From assembly GCF_029223545.1 (NCBI RefSeq), contig NZ_CP097870.1:3410001-3474000 (forward strand): a stretch of 64,000 nucleotides of DNA. The letters run 5' to 3'. Position 1 is the first letter of the stretch. Each line of letters starts with the position of its first letter. Position numbers and translations under genes: made by a program. Under the pieces are notes generated by a model. It was given only the letters and a program-made list of their open reading frames with translations, was not told the origin of the DNA and did not search any database. Positions 51,608-62,529 of this stretch are shown one piece after another. This DNA is from Thauera sp. GDN1 (GTDB lineage: Bacteria; Pseudomonadota; Gammaproteobacteria; Burkholderiales; Rhodocyclaceae).

Positions 51608-52744
51608 TCAGCGCACGAAGACCTGCCCGGTGCCGAGCGACATGTCCCCGCCCGGCAGCGTCACCTGGCCGACCTTGGCCAGGGTGTCGGCGTCATGGAT
51701 GGAGATGTCGTTGAAGGTGCCGGTGAGATAGAGCCGGCTGCCTGACTGATTGGCCAACACCGTGTAATAGGTGTGGTCCAGTTCGGCGGCCTGCAGCAGC
51801 TTCTGCTGGGCGATGTCGTACTTGGTCAGGCGATGCAGCAGGCCGTAGATGATGTTGCGGTCTTTCGGCGAGCGGATGCCGGTGAAGTAGATCTCGGTCA
51901 GCGGGCCGAACTCGCGCGCCTCGGTCTCACCATTCTTCAGGTTGACGTTCAGGAAACCGTATTGGTACTCGGCGGTCGCCATGTCCTGCTTGTCGTCCTG
52001 GAACTTTGCCGTGGTGTACAGAATGGTGAAGTCCCGGGTGGGCGTCTGTACCGGCCACAGGTAAAGCACATCGAGCGGAGCGTGGGTCGAACGTTGCCAG
52101 TCCCGGATCGGCAGCGCCACCGTCATGGCACCGGTCTTCACATCCACCTTGTAGATGTTCGGGCCCGCCAGGTAGACCGCGCCGTCGTCGCCCGACTGCA
52201 TGATGTTGGCCTGGCGCGGGGCCGGGAACGTGCGCACCGGCCTGGCCTCCAGGCCGGCACCGGTGTCGTAGACCGCGAAACGTGGCTCGCCGACACGATA
52301 GTGGTCGCGGTTGATCGTGGTCGGGTTCTGCACCGCATACAGCTCCTTGCCATCGGGGCTGATGGTGAAGGAACCGATCGACTTGGCGCGCTCGTTGTCG
52401 CCCTGCGACATCTCGGCGCGGAAGGTGAGCTTGCAGGTATCGAGATCGACGCCGTAGATCGTGCCGAAGCGGTTGTTCAGCACGTAGGCGGTGCGGCGGT
52501 CGGGCGCGATCTGCGTGATGCCCGGCCCGAAGGCGTCGGGCAGCTTGCAGGTCTTGTAGACGCTGTCGCTGGCCAGGTCGACCACGTTCAGGTTGTTCGG
52601 GTAGTTGGCCACCATCAGGTATTCGCTGCCGGGCTTGAGCGCCAGCGACTCGTTGGCGGCGGCGGCATGCAAGGTGCCGGCGGCCAGGCAGGCAAGCGCA
52701 GCCGCGCTGCGGCGCAGGGCGCCACCGATCATCGTCTTCTTCAT
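51608..52744 (-). CDS. qhpB: Quinohemoprotein amine dehydrogenase beta subunit
   Basis: A 378-residue periplasmic protein. The signal peptide MKKTMIGGALRRSAAALACL ends near HAAAA, and a seven-bladed YVTN-type beta-propeller follows (YLMVANYPNNLNVVDLASDS, AYVLNNRFGTIYGVDLDTCK). In QHNDH the beta propeller holds the gamma subunit and shapes the active site. Gene order A-D-C-B is the same as in Paracoccus denitrificans. The gene begins 11 bp after the qhpC stop. The longer upstream frame to 52921 runs antisense-like through qhpC and is not used. Confidence 0.92.
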   Translation of the reverse strand: MKKTMIGGALRRSAAALACLAAGTLHAAAANESLALKPGSEYLMVANYPNNLNVVDLASDSVYKTCKLPDAFGPGITQIAPDRRTAYVLNNRFGTIYGVDLDTCKLTFRAEMSQGDNERAKSIGSFTISPDGKELYAVQNPTTINRDHYRVGEPRFAVYDTGAGLEARPVRTFPAPRQANIMQSGDDGAVYLAGPNIYKVDVKTGAMTVALPIRDWQRSTHAPLDVLYLWPVQTPTRDFTILYTTAKFQDDKQDMATAEYQYGFLNVNLKNGETEAREFGPLTEIYFTGIRSPKDRNIIYGLLHRLTKYDIAQQKLLQAAELDHTYYTVLANQSGSRLYLTGTFNDISIHDADTLAKVGQVTLPGGDMSLGTGQVFVR

Positions 52745-52755
52745 GTCCGCCCCCT

Positions 52756-53082
52756 TTACAGCTTGTCGCCCGGGAAGACCGAGCCGAGATTGCGCCAGTC
52801 CTCGCGGGTGTTGGCCGCGTCCTTGTTCCAGTCCGGGTAGGTGTTCATCACGTCCGGCACCTGCGCCGGCCACCAGCACGGGTCGGCACAGCCGTAGAGG
52901 TCCGACTCCATCGGCTGGCACAGCGATGCCACGCCGCCGAAGGCGTCCACTTCCCAGCCCGGGTCCACCGTCGCGGTGCAGCCGGCGATGGCGCTCATCG
53001 CCACCACTTCCTCGACCCGGTCCTCCGCGACCGCCTTGTCCAGCAGCCGCGCCTTGTTGTTGATCGCCTTGAGATGTTTCAT
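52756..53082 (-). CDS. qhpC: Quinohemoprotein amine dehydrogenase gamma subunit precursor (CTQ peptide)
   Basis: A 108-residue precursor. Residues 1-28 form a leader ([16 protein letters not shown]...), and the mature chain begins near Met29. With an offset of 28, every crosslink residue known from the P. denitrificans gamma subunit is present: Cys35-Glu44, Cys55-Asp61 and Cys69-Asp77 for the thioether bonds, and Cys65 with Trp71 for cysteine tryptophylquinone (mature 7/16, 27/33, 41/49, 37/43). The peptide is made in the cytoplasm, crosslinked by QhpD, hydroxylated, cleaved by QhpE and exported by QhpF. GAGGAGGG precedes ATG 53082, which overlaps the qhpD stop. Confidence 0.95.
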   Translation of the reverse strand: MKHLKAINNKARLLDKAVAEDRVEEVVAMSAIAGCTATVDPGWEVDAFGGVASLCQPMESDLYGCADPCWWPAQVPDVMNTYPDWNKDAANTREDWRNLGSVFPGDKL

Positions 53083-54509
53083 GACGCCCTCCTCGGGGAA
53101 ATATGCTTTTCGATGAAGGCCGGATTGCCGGCCATGATGCGGCTGTAGACCTCGATGCCGAAGTCCACCCAGTCCCGCATCAGATCGCAGTAGTGATAGG
53201 TGGGGTGTGCCGGATCGCCGTAGCGCGCGTAGCTCTCGTGGTAGCAGCCGCCCGAGCACAGGTTGCGGATGCGGCAGCTGGCGCAGCCGGTATCGGTGCG
53301 ATCCAGGCGCTGGGACAGGAAGTCGCCGAGCTGCTCGCGCTTGATGCCGTTCTTCACGTCGCCGAAGGTCGGCAGCGTGGAGCCGGTGAAGCGGTGGCAC
53401 AGGTTCAGTTCGCCCTTGTGATCGACCGCCAGCATCTTCAGCCCGGCACCGCAGGGCAACGCCTTCTTGTGGCCTTCGTGCAGGTCGGTGATCAGCTGGT
53501 GCATGTTGGAGAAGCCGATGTTGCGCCCCTCCAGCGCCGCCTCCAGGTAGCGCGCACCGAGCCGCTTGAGCCCGGCGAAGACCTCGACCAGCTCCTCGCC
53601 CGTCAGGTTGAAGGTGCTGATGTCGCCCGAGGTCACCGGCGCGAAGCCGACTTCGGCAAAGCCGAGCTCGTTGAACAGGTGGTCCCAGATGCGCTCGACC
53701 TCGGTGGTGCCGTGGGTCAGCGTGACGCGCGCGCCAACCGGCCGCGCGTCGTAGCGCGACAGCAGGCGCTCGGCCTTGCGCCGCACGGTCTCGTAGGTGC
53801 CCTGACCACCGACGGTGAGCCGGTTGCGGTCATGGATCGCCTTGGGGCCATCGATGCTGATCGACAGGCCGAAGCGGTGGGCGTTGAGCCAGTCGATGGT
53901 GTCGTCGGAGAGCAGGGTCGCGTTCGTGGTCATGACGAAATCGACCTGCTTGCCGAGCTCAGGGAAGCGCGTCTCGCAGTACGCCACCACGTCCTTTATC
54001 AGCGGCAGGTTGCTGAGCGGCTCGCCGCCGAAGAAGACGACGTTGTAGCGCGGCTCGTCGGGCGACTCGCGCAGCATCATCTCGATCGCATCTCGTGCGG
54101 TCTCGAAAGCCATCTTGCGGCCCGCCGAGGGCTTGTCGAGATCTTCCTTGTAGCAGTAGGTGCAGCTCAGGTTGCAGCCGGTGTTGACGTTGAGCACCAC
54201 CGTGGTGAGCGGGAAACGCTCGAAGGTGTGCGCGAGCGCCCCGGCGCCGGCCGGGCGGCCGTCGTCGATGAGCTCGAGCGCCACCAGCTCGCGGATCGCA
54301 TCGGCCACCTCCGCGGCGTCGAACTCGGTGCGCAATCCGTCGATCAGGGCCTCGGCGGTGAGGCTCTGGCGACGGATGCGATCGATCAGCGCCGCAGTCA
54401 GCGGGTCGAGCGCGAACAGCGAACTGCTCGGGATGTGGAACAGCATGCGCGTTTCATCGACGCGCAGCTCGTGCAGGTTGTTCTGCACCAGATTCAAGAC
54501 GGCACCCAT
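53079..54509 (-). CDS. qhpD: Radical SAM peptide-crosslinking enzyme QhpD
   Basis: A 476-residue SPASM radical SAM enzyme. Residues 1-110 contain a peptide-recognition-like region. The cluster motif CNLSCTYC uses Cys112, Cys116 and Cys119. FFGGEPL is the SAM site. The C-terminal SPASM domain has [26 protein letters not shown] and a last HYCDL for two auxiliary clusters. It forms the three intra-peptide Cys-to-Asp/Glu thioether bonds in QhpC. ATG 54509 is preceded by GGAGG. The 903-codon frame reaching 55790 lies antisense to nothing real and is rejected. Confidence 0.94.
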   Translation of the reverse strand: MGAVLNLVQNNLHELRVDETRMLFHIPSSSLFALDPLTAALIDRIRRQSLTAEALIDGLRTEFDAAEVADAIRELVALELIDDGRPAGAGALAHTFERFPLTTVVLNVNTGCNLSCTYCYKEDLDKPSAGRKMAFETARDAIEMMLRESPDEPRYNVVFFGGEPLSNLPLIKDVVAYCETRFPELGKQVDFVMTTNATLLSDDTIDWLNAHRFGLSISIDGPKAIHDRNRLTVGGQGTYETVRRKAERLLSRYDARPVGARVTLTHGTTEVERIWDHLFNELGFAEVGFAPVTSGDISTFNLTGEELVEVFAGLKRLGARYLEAALEGRNIGFSNMHQLITDLHEGHKKALPCGAGLKMLAVDHKGELNLCHRFTGSTLPTFGDVKNGIKREQLGDFLSQRLDRTDTGCASCRIRNLCSGGCYHESYARYGDPAHPTYHYCDLMRDWVDFGIEVYSRIMAGNPAFIEKHISPRRAS

Positions 54510-54577
54510 GGGAGCCTCCTTCGGTGTCGGGATTGCGGGGGGCAGGCGGCGCCTGCCGGAACACAGCGCACCACCGA

Positions 54578-56179
54578 TCAGGGCAGCGGCGGGTTGTTCC
54601 AGCGCGGCGGCGCCACGATGACCTGACCTTCGCCCCGCAGCCTTTCGCCACCCTGCTCCACCTCGGCCACCACCTTGAGGTTGCCCACGTTGCTCGCCGA
54701 CATGCGGCGTGCCGGGTTGGGACCAGCGTCTCCGGGCACGAATACGCCGCTCGCGGCATCCATCAGACCGGCGAACTTGACGTCCTGGTCGTGCGCAGAC
54801 ACCTCGTTGAAGGGCTCCACCGACCACTTCGCCGGCATCACGCCGATGCGGAAATCGTCCTCGGTGCCGGCCTTGCCGTCGGCGCCAGCCGCCCACGCCT
54901 CGGCATCGAAGCGCGCCTCGACCTTGGCCGTCGGCGTACCGTTGCCGCCAATGCGTGCGACCGCGAACGCCGGCAGCACCTTCACCGCGGCCACGCTGTC
55001 GTACAGCGCCAGCGCGCCGCCCGAAACCTTGCCGACCGCCACCGGGTGCACGCCGCGCGCCGCGGCATCGGCCTGCACGCGAACCACCACCTCGGTCGCA
55101 GAGCGCTTGACCGTGTCGATCAGCTTCACGCCCGCGGGCAGCGTCACGTCGCCCGCCAGACCGGAACCGACGATGCGCAGCTCGGCGGTCTCGCCGGCCT
55201 TCAGGTACGAAGGATGCACCGCCAGCACGCGGCTGTTGCCGGCCTGCTGCAGGCTGGCGACCACATCGGCACCGACCTCGTCCTGGTCGCGCAGGAACAT
55301 GCGGCCGCGCATCACGCCGTCTTCCACCGCGAACACCTGGCGCATCGGCGTGCCATCGATCACCAGGTCGCCGCGCCACTCGTAGCCGGTGTAGACCAGC
55401 GCCTGCCCCCTGCCCTTCATCGGCCTGCCGTCGTCCCAGTGGCCTTCGAAGGCGAGCGCATAGCGGTCCTGGCCCTCGCCAGCCGCCACCTTCATCACGC
55501 CCGCGAAGCCGCCGCGGCCGGTCATGTGGCCGCTCAGGCTCCACTCGCCCTTGACCGCCTGCGGCGCGCGCGCCTGCCACTGCTTCCAGGCTTCGGACTC
55601 CAGCGGCAGCTTGCTCGCCAGCTCGGGCACCATCTCCTTCAACGCGATGCCGAACCAGTCGCGGTCGCGGCCCAGGGCCTGGTATTCGGCGGTGGGGTAC
55701 TGACCGAGGTGGAAATGCACCAGGTGCTCCCACTCCGACGCGGGGCGGCGCTGCAGCAGCACACGGGCGCCGGTATGGCAGCGCGCGCACATCTGGGTGA
55801 ACTGCTCCGACTCGAAGGCCTCCATGGTGTTGAGGCGACGCTCCATCGCATAGCGCGCACCGGCGGTCTCAGACGGCGCCAGGCCCTGGGTGTCGGCCAG
55901 GTGCTTGACCACCGTGCGGCGCTCCTCGTCGGTGATCTTGAGGCCGTGGATGATCTGCATGCGCGCCACCGACATCAACCAGCCCTCGGGCGTCTTGCGC
56001 TGGTGGCTGATGCGGCTGATGCCGTCATCGCTTTCGGTATGACAGGGCAGGCATTTGGCGCGGATCAGCGCTTCGGCCGAGGCGTGGGCCGGGGGGGCCG
56101 CCAGCGAGATGCCGAGCGCAGCCAGGCTGCTCATGGCAGTGGCAAGGGTTCTGATTTTCAAGACCGGTCTCCTCTTCAT
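54578..56179 (-). CDS. qhpA: Quinohemoprotein amine dehydrogenase alpha subunit (diheme)
   Basis: A 533-residue periplasmic protein. The signal peptide ends AHA at residue 33. Two haem c sites follow, CLPCH (43-47) and CARCH (131-135), in the N-terminal cytochrome domain. About 350 residues of beta-sandwich domains come after, with the family sequence GEWSLSGHMTGRGGFAGVMKV. Electrons from CTQ pass through the hemes to a cytochrome or azurin. ATG 56179 (MKRRPVLKIRTLATAM) is used; AAAGGA is only 1-2 bp away, whereas TTG 56161 has AGGAG at 7 bp, so the true start could be either. The gene is first in the qhpADCB run. Confidence 0.93.
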   Translation of the reverse strand: MKRRPVLKIRTLATAMSSLAALGISLAAPPAHASAEALIRAKCLPCHTESDDGISRISHQRKTPEGWLMSVARMQIIHGLKITDEERRTVVKHLADTQGLAPSETAGARYAMERRLNTMEAFESEQFTQMCARCHTGARVLLQRRPASEWEHLVHFHLGQYPTAEYQALGRDRDWFGIALKEMVPELASKLPLESEAWKQWQARAPQAVKGEWSLSGHMTGRGGFAGVMKVAAGEGQDRYALAFEGHWDDGRPMKGRGQALVYTGYEWRGDLVIDGTPMRQVFAVEDGVMRGRMFLRDQDEVGADVVASLQQAGNSRVLAVHPSYLKAGETAELRIVGSGLAGDVTLPAGVKLIDTVKRSATEVVVRVQADAAARGVHPVAVGKVSGGALALYDSVAAVKVLPAFAVARIGGNGTPTAKVEARFDAEAWAAGADGKAGTEDDFRIGVMPAKWSVEPFNEVSAHDQDVKFAGLMDAASGVFVPGDAGPNPARRMSASNVGNLKVVAEVEQGGERLRGEGQVIVAPPRWNNPPLP

Positions 56180-56637
56180 ATCCTTTGATGAGGCGTCCTC
56201 CCACCGGGCCGGCCCTGGCCGTCCATGCACGGAGAACACCGCAGCGCTGCACAGACCGAGGACGACCACGGACGCCGCGCGCAACGGGCGATCCGATCCT
56301 GTCTCCTCCTCACGCCACCGCAAGGTCACGCGAGTCCGCGTCCAGCCCTTCTGCGAGGGCCTGCACAGCTGCTGGCTTTGCCTCCAGCTGTCCGGTCGGC
56401 GCCGGATCCATGCAGAAGGCGAGCAGATCGTAGGCGCGGACCTTCCGTGCGCGTTATCCGAAAACGGCAAGCGAGGGCGAGGGCCCGGCCACGGCTCCAG
56501 GTTGCAAAGTCACCCACCACCGTGCCATCCTGAAAACCGACCGCGCAGCAGGGGAGAAACGTTCACTTAACCCCTGTTCCGGCAGGGACATACATAACGA
56601 CAAGCACGATCGGACACCGATCGAGAGAGGACGAGAC
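56180..56637. promoter_or_regulatory. 458-bp divergent control region between qhpA and the qhpR leader
   Basis: No coding frame with family likeness crosses this region. Near the qhpR side a perfect dyad CGATCGG-ACA-CCGATCG lies at 56607-56623, just before the leader ribosome binding site, and CATAAC at 56592-56597 is a possible -10. Near the qhpA side no clear sigma70 box was seen, in keeping with activation by an AraC-type protein. The QhpR sites should lie here but cannot be assigned by eye. Confidence 0.45.
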
Positions 56638-56685
56638 ATGTTCACCAACGCCACCTGGCACCTGCCGAGGGGGTGCGGGCAATGA
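56638..56685 (+). CDS. 15-codon leader ORF translationally coupled to qhpR
   Basis: ATG 56638 opens a 15-residue frame, MFTNATWHLPRGCGQ, ending at TGA 56683-56685. AGAGAGGA at 56624-56631 gives a good ribosome binding site. The stop overlaps the qhpR ATG (56682) as ATGA, the standard sign of translational coupling. The ORF may set the level of QhpR or act as a regulatory leader. No known family is recognised and it could be fortuitous. Confidence 0.5.
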   Translation: MFTNATWHLPRGCGQ

Positions 56686-57668
56686 GCCCGGCTGCCCAGC
56701 CTTCGGTTCGCGCCCCCTACTCCTACACCTTGCGCGACACGCTCGACGCCGATGATCACGCGGCCTGCCTGACCAACTGGCAGCAGCGCTACGACCAGCT
56801 GACGGCGGGCGCTTTCGCCGGCGTGTTCGAGGAGTTCTGCTTCGGCAAGGTGCAGCTCTTTCGCGAGGGCCTGAACCAGTCGGTGCATCAGGCTGGCGGC
56901 GCGTGGCGCGGCTCACGCACCTTCGCCGTGCCGATCGCGATCGAAGGCACGGGCTGGTTCGGCGGCGAGGTCTATGACGCGCAGTCCATGCTGACCCTCG
57001 GGGGCGACGACGAGCTCGATTTCCGCACCCCGCGCCGGCTCGAGATCCTCGCCTGTACCGCCGATTCGGCGGCGCTCCACGACTATGCGCAGCAGGTGGA
57101 CCACCGCAACCTCGAGGCCGAGCTCGCCGGGCGCAAGCTGGCGCCCGCCACGCCCGAGGGAATGACAGCGCTCGGCCAACTGCTGGCGACCATGATGGCC
57201 AGCCTGCGTGCGACCCCCGAACTGCTGCTCCACCCGCAGATGCGCAAGGCCATGGAGCAGGCCTTGTTCGCCACCCTGCTCGACACGCTGTCGGTCGGCA
57301 GCGGACAGGCGGCACCGGCCCCGTCCTGTCGCGCCCGCCAGCTCGTGGTGGCGCGCGCACGTGCCTACATGGAGGCCCACATCGACGAGCCGATCACGGT
57401 CGCCGACCTGTGCATCGAGCTCGGCGTGTCGCGCCGCACCCTGCAGTACAGCTTCCAGGACGTGCTCGATCTCAACCCGGTGAGGTTCCTGCGCGCCATC
57501 CGCCTGAATGCGGTGCGCCGCGCGCTCAAGGCCGCCGACCCCAGCGGCCGCAGCACGGTCGCCGACATCGCCGCGCGCTGGGGCTTCTGGCACCTGTCGC
57601 ACTTTTCCGCCGAGTACAAGACGATGTTCGGCGAACTACCGTCGGACACGCTCAGGCGTGCCGGCTGA
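56682..57668 (+). CDS. qhpR: AraC-family activator QhpR
   Basis: A 328-residue regulator. An N-terminal ligand/oligomerisation domain (to about 215) precedes a C-terminal AraC DNA-binding domain with two helix-turn-helix units: ITVADLCIELGVSRRTLQYSF and TVADIAARWGFWHLSHFSAEYK. The N-terminal half has the AraC-N style seen in OruR/QhpR proteins. It is divergent from qhpA and convergent with qhpG, as expected for the amine-responsive activator of the cluster. ATG 56682 was chosen over GTG 56673. A palindrome GGCGCGCGCGCC plus T-rich run at 57677-57702 may end its transcript. Confidence 0.88.
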   Translation: MSPAAQPSVRAPYSYTLRDTLDADDHAACLTNWQQRYDQLTAGAFAGVFEEFCFGKVQLFREGLNQSVHQAGGAWRGSRTFAVPIAIEGTGWFGGEVYDAQSMLTLGGDDELDFRTPRRLEILACTADSAALHDYAQQVDHRNLEAELAGRKLAPATPEGMTALGQLLATMMASLRATPELLLHPQMRKAMEQALFATLLDTLSVGSGQAAPAPSCRARQLVVARARAYMEAHIDEPITVADLCIELGVSRRTLQYSFQDVLDLNPVRFLRAIRLNAVRRALKAADPSGRSTVADIAARWGFWHLSHFSAEYKTMFGELPSDTLRRAG

Positions 57669-57770
57669 AGCGGAGCGGCGCGCGCGCCAAATAGATTTTT
57701 TTGCTGGAACCATTAGCCCAAATCGGCAACGCGCTCTCCGCTTCGACCACAAAATTCCTGCCGTCAGCGT

Positions 57771-59114
57771 TCAAACGAGCCAGTTCTGGGCCTGCATCCA
57801 GGCCAGCAAGGCCGCAGCGCGCGCCGGCTCGAGTCCGAAACGGGCACACAGCAGTGCCTCGCACCTTCCTTTGTCGGACGAAGAGCCGCCCGCCGCACGC
57901 AAGGCGGCCAGCATGGGCGCCACCGCCAGGCCGTCGACGTGCCACACGCCGAGCGGCTGGTCGGGCGTCACCATCACGTCCTCCTCGACGATCCGTCCCG
58001 CGCACACCACCGGCGCGCGCGCGACACGCACGGTCTCGGGCGTCACCGCGGCGTGCAGCGGTGCGGCATCCGGCCAGCCGCGGCGTGCGGCCCAGAACGG
58101 GGCCTGGGGCCAACGCGTTTCCTGGGCGTAGAAGTCGCGCCCGATGCGGGCGAAGCGGAAGAACAGATGCTCGATCCGACGCGTGTGGAACTGTCGCGCA
58201 AGCGCGGCGCGGCGGGGGTCGTGGCGCAGGGTGGCCACCACGGCCGGCGCCTGCAGTGCGGACGACAGGGCCTGGAAGATGCCATTGCCCGACAGCGGAT
58301 CGACCGCCATTGCCGCATCGCCGACGCGGATCCAGTCATCGCCCGCCGCCACTTCGTTGAGCACCGCCGTGCTGGTGCGCGCGTGCGGTTCGCCGACCGG
58401 CTCCGCATCGCGCAGGAAAGGCGCCGCTGCCTCCACCGCGCGAAACCGTGCGCTGCAGTAGTCGCCGAGCGCCTTCTTCGGCGGCAGGTCGGCGCTGGCG
58501 ACGTCCATCGTCAGCTGGAGGTAACGCCGCCCGTCGGCCAACGCGGCCATCCACATCCAGCCATCCTCGACGCTGAGCACCGCCGAAGCCGCCGCGCCGG
58601 GCGGTCCCTGCCAATACTGCAGCAGCGACACCGTCTCCACCCCGCGCACGCGCGGCGCTCCGCCACCGGGCGCGGCACGGCCACGGGCTTCGACGAGGAA
58701 GTCCGCCGCCAGCGTGCGTGGCCCGGCGTCGGAGTCGATCTCCAGTTCGTGACGTCCGGGCGCCGAATGCAGTGCCGTCACCCGGCCGCGCACCACCGGC
58801 ACGCCGAGGCGTTCGAGATCGTCGAGCAGCCCGCGGTCGAAGCGCTGGCGGTCGACCAGGCTTTCCACGTTGGCTTCGGTATAGGTGCCATTCCACACCG
58901 CCCGCCGCGGCGAGGGCGGCGCAAAGGCCGTCAGCGCCTGCTGCAGACCGAGGCCGCGCAAGGCGTCGATGACGCGCGCCGACACGCCTTCCACCGCGGC
59001 GAAGCGGCGCGGCTCGCCCACCAGCGTCACCGGCTCGCCCATCCGCGCCAGCCCGATCGCCGCTGCCGCGCCCGCAGGCCCGGCGCCAATGATCACAATG
59101 CCTTCAGCCGCCAT
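57771..59114 (-). CDS. qhpG: FAD-dependent monooxygenase QhpG
   Basis: A 447-residue flavoprotein of the tryptophan-halogenase/p-hydroxybenzoate hydroxylase type. It has the dinucleotide motif IVIIGAGPAGAAAAIGLARMG at the start and the second FAD motif RVGDAAMAVDPLSGNGIFQAL near residue 270. QhpG adds two hydroxyls to the CTQ Trp of QhpC using oxygen and reduced flavin. The gene start overlaps the qhpE stop by 11 bp. Neighbours F and E confirm the assignment. Confidence 0.9.
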   Translation of the reverse strand: MAAEGIVIIGAGPAGAAAAIGLARMGEPVTLVGEPRRFAAVEGVSARVIDALRGLGLQQALTAFAPPSPRRAVWNGTYTEANVESLVDRQRFDRGLLDDLERLGVPVVRGRVTALHSAPGRHELEIDSDAGPRTLAADFLVEARGRAAPGGGAPRVRGVETVSLLQYWQGPPGAAASAVLSVEDGWMWMAALADGRRYLQLTMDVASADLPPKKALGDYCSARFRAVEAAAPFLRDAEPVGEPHARTSTAVLNEVAAGDDWIRVGDAAMAVDPLSGNGIFQALSSALQAPAVVATLRHDPRRAALARQFHTRRIEHLFFRFARIGRDFYAQETRWPQAPFWAARRGWPDAAPLHAAVTPETVRVARAPVVCAGRIVEEDVMVTPDQPLGVWHVDGLAVAPMLAALRAAGGSSSDKGRCEALLCARFGLEPARAAALLAWMQAQNWLV

Positions 59115-59787
59115 GATGTCTGCTCCTCGGATTGTCCACGCCGTGGTGGCTGGCCTGCTCCGCCAGCCAGGCGCGCAGGGTGCCTACGCCCCCACCGTCC
59201 GCCAGGTGCCGCGCCGCCTGGCCGCTGAGCCAGGCGCAGGCCATGCTCGCGCCCGCGCCGGCGAGACCGCCATCGAGCGGGCGCACATGGGCACCGAAAT
59301 CGACCTCGGCGGAGCAGATCGCGGCGAGCTCGCCAGGCGCGCAGCGCGCATCGCCGCTCACCCGCAGCACACCCGCGAAGCCTGCCGGATACACCGCATC
59401 GCCGCGCGCCGGCGCCGCCGCGCACAGCACGACACCGGCCGCCACCGCGCGCGCGCAGGCTTCGGCCAGCGCCGGCCGCGGTTCGCGCAGGCCCAGGCTG
59501 AGATTGACGAGTTGGGCGCCGTTCGCCACCGCCCAATCGATCGCCGCCGCCACCTGCGTCGCAGTGGTCGTCAGACGATCGCGGAACACCTGGGCGACCA
59601 GCAGCTCGGCCTGCGGCGCGCAATGCAGCAGGATGTCGGCCACGCGGCTGCCGTGGCCGAGCGCGTCGGCGGTCACCGGCTCCTGGCGAACGCCGCTGTC
59701 ATCGAGCACGAAGGCAGCCGCCGCCCGCACCCGCAATGCATGCACCGCGGCGCAGCCACTATCGACCACCGCGATCCGCGCTGCCAT
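59104..59787 (-). CDS. qhpE: Subtilisin-like leader protease QhpE
   Basis: A 227-residue compact subtilase without prosegment or signal peptide. The triad is Asp9 (AVVDSG), His45 (GHGSRVA) and Ser181 (GASMACAW). It removes the 28-residue leader of crosslinked QhpC in the cytoplasm. The usual oxyanion Asn segment (AAGN-like) reads CAAAPARGD here, so that residue is missing or supplied elsewhere. It lies 2 bp after qhpF. Confidence 0.9.
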   Translation of the reverse strand: MAARIAVVDSGCAAVHALRVRAAAAFVLDDSGVRQEPVTADALGHGSRVADILLHCAPQAELLVAQVFRDRLTTTATQVAAAIDWAVANGAQLVNLSLGLREPRPALAEACARAVAAGVVLCAAAPARGDAVYPAGFAGVLRVSGDARCAPGELAAICSAEVDFGAHVRPLDGGLAGAGASMACAWLSGQAARHLADGGGVGTLRAWLAEQASHHGVDNPRSRHHGG

Positions 59788-59789
59788 CC

Positions 59790-61514
<1,725 letters not shown>

Positions 61515-61608
61515 GACCTGGCTCGCGGCGACAGCGCGTTCGTTTGGCCAGCATCCCACGGCCGGTCGCGCACGACGAAGAGGCGGCCGAGCACGCGCAT
61601 CACCCGGC

Positions 61609-62529
61609 TCAGCTGGCCACCAGCATGCCGTGCTCGCGCCGCGCCACGCCGGCGCGTTCGAGCTCCTTCACCAGCCAGCCGGCGAGCGCGTCCGGCGCCA
61701 CACCGAGGAAGCGGCGGTTGGCTTCGCGGTACAACGGCGTCTCGTCGAGATGGCGCGGCAGCTCGTCCAGCGCCATGCTGCGCACTTCGAGCAGCTTGAA
61801 GGTGACGCAGGCGCGGATGGCGTTGCGCGCCATGCGCGCGCCGTCGGCCTCGAAGGCCTGCAGGCGGGCGAAGGCGCGCTCGAGCGCGTCGTCGAATTCG
61901 ACGAAGGGTGCGCCGTGACCGGGGATCACCACGTCCACCGCCAACCGGCCGATGCCCTCCAGCGTGCGCCGGGCCTCGCCCAGCCCGTCGCCGGTGCCGA
62001 GCACGTCGGCGAACAGGATGCCGAAGCCGTCGCGCCACAGCGCATCGCCCGACATCAGGATGCGGCGCTCGGCGTTGTAGTAGGCGAGCGCGTCCATGTC
62101 GTGGCCGGGCGCGGCGATCGACTGCCACTCGAGTTCGCCGGCGAGGAAGCGGTCGCCGGGCATGAGCGTGGCATCCGCGTGAAAGCGCTCGCCGGCCTGG
62201 GCGGCGGTGCTCAGCAGCAGCGCGGCTTCGTCCCAGTGCGTCACCGCGCGCTCCATGCCCACCGGCACCGTGATCGTGCACCCGAAGGCGCGCTGCACGC
62301 TGGCGTTGCCGCCGATGTGATCGGAGTGCGAGTGGGTGTTGATCAGCCGCCTCAGGCCGCGACCGTCGAGCGCGGCGCGCAGCAGCGCCACGGTCTGCGC
62401 GGCATGGGTGACATAGCCGGAATCGACCAGCGTCGCCTCGCTGCCGTCGAACATCAGCACGTTGTTGGCCGACAGCCAGCCGCGCTCGAAGACCTGGACG
62501 GTGTCGGGCAGGCGGGGTCGCGGGCTCAA
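61609..62529 (-). CDS. Metallo-beta-lactamase fold hydrolase (TTG start)
   Basis: A 306-residue MBL-fold hydrolase. Metal ligands are visible in THSHSDHIGG, in AAPGHDMDALAYYN and in MSGDAL. A helical C-terminal extension of about 100 residues follows. ATG codons near the start would remove the first beta strand, while TTG 62529 overlaps the DUF1289 stop as TTGA and gives MSPRPRLPDTVQVFERGW, so it is chosen. It ends 95 bp before qhpF on the same strand, so cotranscription with qhpFEG is possible. Substrate unknown; glyoxalase II-like or quinol-related hydrolysis are options. Confidence 0.8.
   Translation of the reverse strand: MSPRPRLPDTVQVFERGWLSANNVLMFDGSEATLVDSGYVTHAAQTVALLRAALDGRGLRRLINTHSHSDHIGGNASVQRAFGCTITVPVGMERAVTHWDEAALLLSTAAQAGERFHADATLMPGDRFLAGELEWQSIAAPGHDMDALAYYNAERRILMSGDALWRDGFGILFADVLGTGDGLGEARRTLEGIGRLAVDVVIPGHGAPFVEFDDALERAFARLQAFEADGARMARNAIRACVTFKLLEVRSMALDELPRHLDETPLYREANRRFLGVAPDALAGWLVKELERAGVARREHGMLVAS

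Noticed and set aside
56638..56685. The short ORF as a pqqA-like cofactor precursor
   Set aside because: It has no Glu-x3-Tyr pattern, and the neighbouring radical SAM enzyme is QhpD with its own substrate QhpC.
57677..57702. GGCGCGCGCGCC followed by a T run as a terminator between qhpR and qhpG
   Set aside because: The stem is only about 4 bp once a loop is allowed and the T run is offset; too weak to list as a separate feature.
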